In this document: positions 16,504 through 22,011 of the stretch, piece by piece | Numbering within the stretch: position 1 is the stretch's first letter | How the letters are laid out: the number at the start of each line of letters is the position of its first letter | Source of the DNA: an uncultured Actinomycetes bacterium | GTDB taxonomy: Bacteria > Actinomycetota > Acidimicrobiia > Acidimicrobiales > Ilumatobacteraceae | Direction: 5' to 3' | Length of the DNA: 22,011 nucleotides | Assembly (NCBI GenBank): GCA_903925985.1 | Contig: CAIYHK010000326.1 | Span: 1 to 22,011 of the forward strand | The notes under the pieces: generated by a model | Seen by the model: only the letters and a program-made list of their open reading frames with translations | Told to the model about the DNA's origin: nothing | The model's database searches: none | Program-made: the position numbers and the translations under genes

Positions 16504-17137
16504 GACCCCCGAAGCCACACCGGTAGTAGATACCGACCGCGATTCATTCGTCGTGGAAATTCGCGCACGCCTTGGTGCAGCAGTTGTCGATTCGTTCGTG
16601 AAACCCGGTGACGACATTTGGATTCGTCTCGCGGCAGATACTTGGGTCGATTCAGTGCGCGCAATGCGCGACGATCTCGGCCTCGACTACTTTGAATTTC
16701 TCTCGGCAATTGACTGGATGCCATCGCCATTTGGCAAAGGTGAGGAAGACCCAACCGACGAACCAGTGGAAAAAGACACCACAATTCGCCAGGGTTACGC
16801 AGGTGGAGACACCAGGTTCCAGGTGTTAATGCGCCTTGAGTCGTTTCGTGGCAAGCCGGCAGTGAATGTGAAAGTTGATCTCGATGATTCAATGACCATC
16901 GAATCAATCTCTTCGGTTTTCGCCGGCGCAAACTGGCACGAGCGCGAAGCAGGTGAGATGTTCGGAATCACATTCGCTGGGCATCCCGATCAACGCAACA
17001 TGTACTTGCCGTCAGATTTTGAGGGCCACCCATTGCGCAAGGATTTTCCGTTGCTCGCACGCGTGATCAAACCATGGCCAGGAATTGTCGATGTTGAGCC
17101 ACTGCCTGGTGGCGATGAGGAAGGTGGCGACGAATGA
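16490..17137 (+). CDS. nuoC: NADH-quinone oxidoreductase subunit C, operon 2
   Basis: 30-kDa subunit, 215 aa from TTG 16490. The C-terminal signature matches Nuo[21 protein letters not shown] at 148-167 and EGHPLRKDF at 178-186. Between the [12 protein letters not shown] and RFQVLMRL segments is an insertion of about 30 residues (78-108), acidic and Pro/Gly-rich, where most NuoC proteins have only a few residues. The C-terminus adds an acidic tail ([10 protein letters not shown]) that the operon-1 protein lacks. The TGA overlaps the nuoD2 ATG. Presence of a separate nuoC is expected for a complete Q-module. Confidence 0.94.
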   Translation: MSSTETPEATPVVDTDRDSFVVEIRARLGAAVVDSFVKPGDDIWIRLAADTWVDSVRAMRDDLGLDYFEFLSAIDWMPSPFGKGEEDPTDEPVEKDTTIRQGYAGGDTRFQVLMRLESFRGKPAVNVKVDLDDSMTIESISSVFAGANWHEREAGEMFGITFAGHPDQRNMYLPSDFEGHPLRKDFPLLARVIKPWPGIVDVEPLPGGDEEGGDE

Positions 17138-18306
17138 CCATGCTCGGTGATCGCCAGCAGCTCGCGTACATCGCGTCGCAAGCAGCGGACGCACGTGTGA
17201 ATGTGGAACTCGAAACTGAGGGCATGACCCTCAACATCGGTCCGCAGCACCCCGCAACACACGGCACCCTGCGAATCATCTGTCGCCTTGATGGTGAACA
17301 GGTTGTTTGGGCCGAACCCTCTTGTGGCTACATGCATCGTGGCTACGAAAAACTGACCGAAGTTCGCACCTTCCCGCAGGTGACCGCGCTTGTCAACCGC
17401 ATTGACTGGCTTGGTTCATTTGCCAATGAAGTTCCATTCATTCTTGCGGCCGAGAAGTTGATGGGTATTGAGGCGCCACCACGTGCCCAGGTGATCCGCA
17501 CGATTCTGTTTGAGCTTTCACGTATTGCCAACGTTGGCTTGTTCCTCGGAGATCTTGGAGTGCAGCTCGGTGCGGTGACACCGGTGTTCCTCGCGTTCCG
17601 TGACCGCGAATATGTTCTCAACCTGATTGAGTCAGCAACCGGTGGTCGCTTCCATCCGAACTTTGACCGTATCGGTGGACTCAAAGATGATCTGCCCGCT
17701 GGCTGGATCGAAGAAACACGCGCGGTGATGAAAAAACTGCAGGGCTTCTGCGATCAGATGGAAGACCTTCTGTTTGGTAACGAGATTTTCCTTGCGCGTA
17801 CCAAGGGCATCGGCATCATTCCTCGTGATGTTGCAATGCAGTACGGGCTGTCCGGCGCAAACCTCCGCGCCAGTGGAATCGATCATGATCTTCGTCGTGA
17901 CACCTCGTTGCCGATGGCGTGGAACAAAGCTGACTGGAAAGTGTGGACCCACACCGATGGTGACGCGTTTGCGCGCTGTTGGGTGCGTCTCCAGGAAACA
18001 CGCGAGTCATGCAAGATTGTCGAGCAGCTCCTTGATGTGATTCCTTCAGGCCCAATCATGACCAAGGTGCCAAAAATCATCAAGGTGCCAGAAGGCGAAG
18101 CTTGGGTTGCTACCGAGAACCCACTCGGCGAGATGGGTTATTACGTTGTATCCAAGGGTGACCTTGGTCCATTCCGAGTGAAGATTCGTTCGGCATCGTT
18201 TAACAACATGTCGGTCACGCCTTGGTTGCTAAAGGGTGTTTACGTGCCTGACGTGATCACGATCCTCGCGTCTCTTTATTTCATTCTCGGAGACCTTGAT
18301 CGATGA
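17134..18306 (+). CDS. nuoD: NADH-quinone oxidoreductase subunit D, operon 2, with altered quinone-site residues
   Basis: 49-kDa-type subunit, 390 aa, aligned end to end with complex I NuoD: MTLNIGPQHPATHGTLR at 31-47, LAAEKLMG at 104-111, ASGIDHDLRR, and a terminal GDLDR. His43 matches Thermus Nqo4 His38. However the quinone-binding Tyr87 position is Trp92 (NRIDWLGSF), the Asp139 position is Gln144 (GVQLGAVTP), the His129 position is Val134, and the usual SLDPV near the end is SLYFI. Operon-1 NuoD keeps the normal residue at these positions. It lacks the paired CxxC motifs of [NiFe]-hydrogenase large subunits, so it is not a group 4 hydrogenase. ATG 17134 overlaps nuoC2; nuoH2 follows by ATGA, with no nuoE, F or G between. 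Confidence 0.95.
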   Translation: MTMLGDRQQLAYIASQAADARVNVELETEGMTLNIGPQHPATHGTLRIICRLDGEQVVWAEPSCGYMHRGYEKLTEVRTFPQVTALVNRIDWLGSFANEVPFILAAEKLMGIEAPPRAQVIRTILFELSRIANVGLFLGDLGVQLGAVTPVFLAFRDREYVLNLIESATGGRFHPNFDRIGGLKDDLPAGWIEETRAVMKKLQGFCDQMEDLLFGNEIFLARTKGIGIIPRDVAMQYGLSGANLRASGIDHDLRRDTSLPMAWNKADWKVWTHTDGDAFARCWVRLQETRESCKIVEQLLDVIPSGPIMTKVPKIIKVPEGEAWVATENPLGEMGYYVVSKGDLGPFRVKIRSASFNNMSVTPWLLKGVYVPDVITILASLYFILGDLDR

Positions 18307-19358
18307 GCGTTCTCCTCGCTGTTGACATGCCTTACTGGCTGCAGACGATCCTGCGCGTTTTGGGTGGGACAGTGGCCGTGCTCTTGCCGGCGGGAACCAT
18401 CGTGTACGTGTTCCTTTTCAAGATGATGTCGTTCATGCAAAGCCGACTCGGGCCAATGGAAGCGGGCCCGTACGGCGCGTTCCAGTTGTTTGCCGAAGTT
18501 GGCAAGTGGCTGCAAAAAGAAGATCTCTATCCAGATCGTGCAGACAAATTCATTTTCAAGATCGCTCCAATTGTTGTTCTAACGAGCACATTCCTCTTGG
18601 TTGCAGTCGTACCTTTTGGGCCTGATGCGTGGTTCACGAATTTCGAAGCCGGAGTGTTTTACGCACTCGCAGTTTCTTCGGTTTCAGTTCTCGGTATTTT
18701 GATCGCCGGCTGGGCTTCAGCCAATAAATATTCGTTGCTTGGTGGCTTGCGTGCTGCTGGACAGCTGATCGCATATGAATTGCCAATGGTCCTTGCCGTT
18801 ATCGGTGTTGTGATTCAAGCGGGTTCGATGAACTTCCAAGAAATCGTCGTGGCTCAAAACGCTGGAGAGATTTTTGGATGGAATGGAATCGGCAATCCAT
18901 ACATCCTCACTCAGATGGTTGGATTCATCATCTTCATGATCGCGGTGCAAGCCGAACTCACACAAACACCCTTCGACATGCCAATCGCAGAGTCCGAATT
19001 GGTTTCTGGATACATGACCGAATACTCGGGTTTCCGATTCCTGATGTTCTTCATTGGTGAATTCGCCACCGCTGGTGTGTTCTCTTTGATCGCAGCGGCA
19101 TTGTTCCTTGGTGGTTGGGGAATCCCGTTCGCGTGGTTCGGTTGGGATTCAATGGACTCAGTCGACAACTGGATGAACATTGTCGGCCCGCTGATCATGT
19201 TCACGAAGATGATGGTGCTATCGGGCATCATCATGTGGGTGCGTTTTTCGTATCCGCGATTCCGTGAGGATCAACTGCAGAAGTTCGCCTGGAAGGTATT
19301 GATTCCAGTTTCGCTTCTCAACATCATGGCAACCGCAATCCTGAAGGTGGCGTTCTGA
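18303..19358 (+). CDS. nuoH: NADH-quinone oxidoreductase subunit H, operon 2, with divergent core motifs
   Basis: Membrane subunit, 351 aa, with the NuoH helix pattern. Recognisable motifs: [16 protein letters not shown] at 46-61, [14 protein letters not shown] at 70-83, AGQLIAYE at 152-159, [21 protein letters not shown] at 223-243. Compared with NuoH1, ERK has become LFK (38-40), AELNR is AELTQ (217-221) and the first Glu of EAE is Ile228. These lie around the quinone cavity and the start of the proton path. Helices remain strong and the reading frame is intact, so it looks like a divergent working paralogue rather than decay. ATGA overlap with nuoD2; one-base TGATG overlap with nuoI2. Confidence 0.95.
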   Translation: MSVLLAVDMPYWLQTILRVLGGTVAVLLPAGTIVYVFLFKMMSFMQSRLGPMEAGPYGAFQLFAEVGKWLQKEDLYPDRADKFIFKIAPIVVLTSTFLLVAVVPFGPDAWFTNFEAGVFYALAVSSVSVLGILIAGWASANKYSLLGGLRAAGQLIAYELPMVLAVIGVVIQAGSMNFQEIVVAQNAGEIFGWNGIGNPYILTQMVGFIIFMIAVQAELTQTPFDMPIAESELVSGYMTEYSGFRFLMFFIGEFATAGVFSLIAAALFLGGWGIPFAWFGWDSMDSVDNWMNIVGPLIMFTKMMVLSGIIMWVRFSYPRFREDQLQKFAWKVLIPVSLLNIMATAILKVAF

Positions 19359-19849
19359 TGCCGAAGGTACCTGGTCTCATCAAGGGTCTCGGCGTGACCC
19401 TGTCAACGATGTTGCGCACCGCTAAAGAGGGTTCGCACACCATTCAGTATCCGCATGAAAAGGAAGCGCCGCCGATCCGCGCACGCGGTGTGATCGCGTT
19501 GCACGAAGGCAACTGCACGTCGTGCATGCTCTGTGCGCGTTCATGTCCTGACTGGTGCATCTTCATCGAAGGCCACAAGGAGCTTGCTCCGCCGCGCCGC
19601 GCGGGTGGTGCGCCTCGCAAGGTCAACAAACTCGATCGCTTCGACATCGACTACGCACTCTGCATGTATTGCGGTATTTGTGTAGAGGTGTGCCCATTCG
19701 ATGCGCTCTTCTGGAGCCCCGAATACGAGTACTCGGAGCCCAAGATTGCCGACCTACTCCATGACAAGCGCAAACTCGGCGAGTGGATGGAAACCGTGCC
19801 TGAGGCCCCTGAGCTTGAAGCCGGTGCGGACAAGAAGGGCAAGAAGTAA
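19358..19849 (+). CDS. nuoI: NADH-quinone oxidoreductase subunit I (ferredoxin-like), operon 2
   Basis: Two-cluster ferredoxin-like subunit, 163 aa. Ligands Cys53, 56, 59, 63 ([12 protein letters not shown]) and Cys102, 105, 108, 112 ([12 protein letters not shown]) supply N6a and N6b. The linker between them is basic and Pro/Gly-rich (about 73-94, including [17 protein letters not shown]) and the C-terminus ends in KKGKK. Without NuoEFG in this operon, NuoI is the likely entry point for electrons from a soluble donor, perhaps a ferredoxin, as in other EFG-less complexes. Its TAA shares a base with the nuoJ2 ATG. Confidence 0.96.
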   Translation: MPKVPGLIKGLGVTLSTMLRTAKEGSHTIQYPHEKEAPPIRARGVIALHEGNCTSCMLCARSCPDWCIFIEGHKELAPPRRAGGAPRKVNKLDRFDIDYALCMYCGICVEVCPFDALFWSPEYEYSEPKIADLLHDKRKLGEWMETVPEAPELEAGADKKGKK

Positions 19850-20343
19850 TGGTCGCGCAGAACATCTTCTTTGCGATCTTTGCCGTGATCATGGTTGTTG
19901 GAGCATTGCGTGTGGTGACCTCAAACAATGTGGTGCACGCCGCTTTGTGGCTCGTCACCGTTCTCGCGGGCGCAGCTGGTCAATACATCTTGTTGTCCGC
20001 TGAGTTCGTGGCAGTTACTCAAGTGCTCGTTTATATCGGTGCAGTCATGGTGCTGTTCCTGTTCGGCACGATGCTCACTCGTGCGCGTCTCGGGGAAGAG
20101 ACCGACCTCAACAACAAGACCTGGATACTTGGCATTCCTGTTGCGTTGTTGCTCTTTGGCACGATGTCATATGCCTTGATCGATTCCTTCGGTGATGAGA
20201 AATTGCCAGAGAATGCCGTAGTTGTGTCCACCCAAGTGATCTCGGACCAAATCTTTGGTCCCTATTTGATCCCGTTCTGGGCACTTTCGTTCGTACTGCT
20301 CGCCGCCACCATTGGTGCAATCGTTTTGGCCAGGAAGGACTGA
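19849..20343 (+). CDS. nuoJ: NADH-quinone oxidoreductase subunit J, operon 2
   Basis: Membrane subunit, 164 aa, about five helices. The third helix reads VLVYIGAVMVLFLFGTM, the Tyr/Gly pi-bulge region of the family; VTSNNVVHAALWL matches the first loop. Shorter than NuoJ1 by 17 residues, mainly at the charged C-terminus. It begins at ATG 19849 overlapping the nuoI2 TAA and is followed by nuoK2 after 5 bp. Confidence 0.95.
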   Translation: MVAQNIFFAIFAVIMVVGALRVVTSNNVVHAALWLVTVLAGAAGQYILLSAEFVAVTQVLVYIGAVMVLFLFGTMLTRARLGEETDLNNKTWILGIPVALLLFGTMSYALIDSFGDEKLPENAVVVSTQVISDQIFGPYLIPFWALSFVLLAATIGAIVLARKD

Positions 20344-20348
20344 ATCAA

Positions 20349-20648
20349 ATGTTGTTGAACCAGTTCCTCTTGCTCGGTGCAGTGTTGTTCTGCATTGGCG
20401 TGTACGGCGTGATTGCCCGCAAGAACGCAGTCATGGTGCTCATGTCAATCGAGTTGATTCTCAACTCGGTGAACTTGAACCTGCTTGCATTTGCAATGCG
20501 CAGCGGCACAGCCGACGGCCATACATTTGCGCTGTACATCATCGCGGTGGCTGCTGCTGAAGTTGGTGTCGGTTTGGCCCTTGTGTTGTTGATTTACCGC
20601 AACAAGCGCAATATCGCGCTTGAAGATCTGTCCGAGATGAAGGGCTGA
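20349..20648 (+). CDS. nuoK: NADH-quinone oxidoreductase subunit K, operon 2
   Basis: Three-helix membrane subunit, 99 aa. The two proton-transfer glutamates are kept: Glu35 in MSIELILNSVNLNLLAF and Glu71 in AVAAAEVGVGLALV. The last codons GAAGGGCTGA (20639-20648) act as ribosome binding site for nuoL2, whose ATG is 2 bp after the stop, the same design as in operon 1. Retention of both glutamates supports a pumping complex. Confidence 0.97.
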   Translation: MLLNQFLLLGAVLFCIGVYGVIARKNAVMVLMSIELILNSVNLNLLAFAMRSGTADGHTFALYIIAVAAAEVGVGLALVLLIYRNKRNIALEDLSEMKG

Positions 20649-20650
20649 CG

Positions 20651-22011
20651 ATGATTGCAGCTGTAGAAACCCTGTCATCGGGCTGGTTCCTTGAGCACGC
20701 GTGGTTGATTCCAATCATTCCAGCGGTGTCATTTTTCTTGATCATCTTCTTTGGCAAGAAGATGCCAATGAAGGGCAGTGAGATTGGTATCGCTTCAATG
20801 GTCGGCGCGCTTGTGCTCTCCGCTGGTGCTGCATATCAATGGATCCAGCGAGTGGATTCGGCACCTTCGAAAGAAACCTTCATTAGCCCAGTAATTCGCA
20901 CGTGGAATTGGTGGCAAAACGATGGCTTTAGTGTTTCCATCGGGCAACACATTGATGGCCTAGCAATCACCATTCTTGTGGTGGTGGCGTTTATCTCCAC
21001 GCTGGTTCAGATCTACTCGGTTGCGTACTTGCACGGTGATCGTCGGTACACACATTTCTTCGCGGCGCTTACCCTGTTCTCTGCGGGCATGTTGAACATG
21101 GTTGTGGCCGAGAACATGATCCAGTTGATTCTCGGTTGGGAAATCATGGGCCTTTGCTCGTTCATGTTGATCGGGCACTGGTGGGAAGACGGTGCCAATA
21201 GCCGTGCTGCACTGAAGGCTTTCTTCACCACACGCACCGGTGACGTTGGGCTCTTGGTCGGAACCAGCGTGTTGTACTTCAGCGCCAACAGCTGGACCCA
21301 AGAACACCTCGGTCTCTCAGGCTTCAGCATTCGCGGGCTCTCAGCTTGGGCATTGTCGGGTGACCCGTCGAGTGCAGCGATAACAGTCGGAGCGGTAGCG
21401 CTCTTCATTGCATGCATTGGTAAGTCGGGTCAGTTCCCGTTGCACACGTGGCTGCCAGATGCAATGGCAGGCCCAACACCGGTGTCGTCGCTATTGCACT
21501 CATCGACCATGGTTGTGGCCGGTGTGTTCCTCGTGGCACGTCTGTATCCAGTTTTCTTCGAGGGTTTGAACATCCTCGGCGGCAATATGAACTTGATTGT
21601 CCTGATTGGTGGCATCACGATTGTGATTGCCGCTGCTTTGGCATTTGTTCAAAACGACATCAAGAAGGTGCTCGCGTATTCAACGGTCTCGCAGCTTGGC
21701 TACATGATGATGGGTTTGGGCGCCGGAGCATGGCTGCCCGCGGTGTTCCACATTTTTACTCACGCATTCTTCAAAGCGTGTTTGTTCCTCGGTGCTGGTT
21801 CGATCAGCCACAGTGCCTCGCATCATTCATTTGACATGAAAAAAGACATGGGTGGTTTGCGCAAGGTAATGCCGATCACCTTCGCCACGTGGATTATCTC
21901 CACGCTTGCGCTTTGTGGTGTGTTCCCATTCTCGGGTTTCTTCTCTAAAGACGAAATCATCGACAACGTGGGCCACAACGGATACAACCTCTTCATGATC
22001 GTTGGCTTGGT
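20651..22011 (+). CDS. nuoL: NADH-quinone oxidoreductase subunit L, operon 2 (5' part, runs off the window)
   Basis: Antiporter-like pump subunit; 453 complete codons from ATG 20651 are in view with no stop, so the gene is truncated by the window edge, not broken. Channel residues are present: Glu164 in ILGWEIMGLCSF, Lys189 in ALKAFFTTRTGD, Lys258 in CIGKSGQFPLHTWLPDAM and His283 in SSLLHSSTMVVAG; DIKKVLAYSTVSQLG follows. Small departures from common motifs are KAF-x-TNR to KAFFTTR and HAATM to HSSTM. The fragment aligns with NuoL rather than NuoM (DAMAGPTPVS instead of DAHTQAPTAGS). nuoM and nuoN of this operon are expected downstream. Confidence 0.95.
   Translation, partial: MIAAVETLSSGWFLEHAWLIPIIPAVSFFLIIFFGKKMPMKGSEIGIASMVGALVLSAGAAYQWIQRVDSAPSKETFISPVIRTWNWWQNDGFSVSIGQHIDGLAITILVVVAFISTLVQIYSVAYLHGDRRYTHFFAALTLFSAGMLNMVVAENMIQLILGWEIMGLCSFMLIGHWWEDGANSRAALKAFFTTRTGDVGLLVGTSVLYFSANSWTQEHLGLSGFSIRGLSAWALSGDPSSAAITVGAVALFIACIGKSGQFPLHTWLPDAMAGPTPVSSLLHSSTMVVAGVFLVARLYPVFFEGLNILGGNMNLIVLIGGITIVIAAALAFVQNDIKKVLAYSTVSQLGYMMMGLGAGAWLPAVFHIFTHAFFKACLFLGAGSISHSASHHSFDMKKDMGGLRKVMPITFATWIISTLALCGVFPFSGFFSKDEIIDNVGHNGYNLFMIVGL

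Noticed and set aside
17134..18306. NuoD2 as a group 4 [NiFe]-hydrogenase large subunit (the second operon as a hydrogenase-linked complex)
   Set aside because: The N- and C-terminal CxxC nickel-ligand pairs are missing; only a single Cys (SCGYMHRG) stands near the first site. The protein ends with the NuoD-type GDLDR.
20651..22011. Second operon as an Mrp Na+/H+ antiporter
   Set aside because: NuoA, B, C, D, H and I are all present with Fe-S ligands, which Mrp systems lack.
1..22011. tRNA/rRNA genes, CRISPR arrays, insertion sequences, attachment sites, riboswitches
   Set aside because: Nearly every base is covered by assigned coding genes and no such pattern was seen by eye; the gaps are at most 56 bp.

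Overview
The window is almost entirely respiratory complex I (NADH:quinone oxidoreductase, nuo) genes, in two separate operons on the + strand with a two-gene divergent island between them. Bacterial and probably Actinomycetota: separate nuoC and nuoD genes, frequent GTG/TTG starts, four-base stop/start overlaps, likely leaderless promoters, and a second complex I cluster lacking nuoEFG, an arrangement I know from actinobacteria such as Streptomyces. Base composition is mid-GC by eye, which would suit an aquatic Acidimicrobiia-type lineage, but class level is a guess.

Layout. (1) 1-13590: nuoC (3' end only)-D-E-F-G-H-I-J-K-L-M-N, a standard complex I operon whose nuoA, nuoB and 5' nuoC lie upstream of the window. 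Genes overlap or abut (ATGA, GTGA, TGATG junctions), so it is almost certainly one translationally coupled transcript. NADH enters at NuoF (FMN, N3), passes through NuoE/NuoG/NuoI/NuoB clusters to quinone at the NuoB/D/H interface, and NuoH/J/K/L/M/N pump protons. All expected cofactor ligands are visible, including the optional N7 cluster of NuoG. (2) 13587-14813 (-): a threonine ammonia-lyase with C-terminal ACT domain, converging on nuoN so that the two stop codons share one CTAG. (3) 14834-15508 (+): a class I glutamine amidotransferase of unknown substrate, divergent from the lyase, with only 20 bp between start codons and a near-symmetrical -10 element inside. (4) 15565-22011 (+): a second operon nuoA-B-C-D-H-I-J-K-L, running off the end inside nuoL; nuoM and nuoN are presumably next. 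nuoE, nuoF and nuoG are absent between nuoD and nuoH.

The most interesting signal is in operon 2. Its NuoB and NuoI keep every Fe-S ligand and NuoK/NuoL keep the main proton-channel residues, so it looks like a working pump. But NuoD2 has lost the conserved quinone-binding Tyr (now Trp) and the Asp that pairs with the quinone-site His (now Gln), and NuoH2 has lost ERK, AELNR and EAE motif residues at or near the quinone cavity and E-channel. NuoD1 and NuoH1, encoded about 12-17 kb upstream, keep all of these and serve as an internal control. This suggests an 11-subunit-type complex with a non-NADH electron donor and a remodelled acceptor site. No tRNA, rRNA, CRISPR, mobile element or gene-free stretch over 300 bases was seen; the largest gap is 56 bp.
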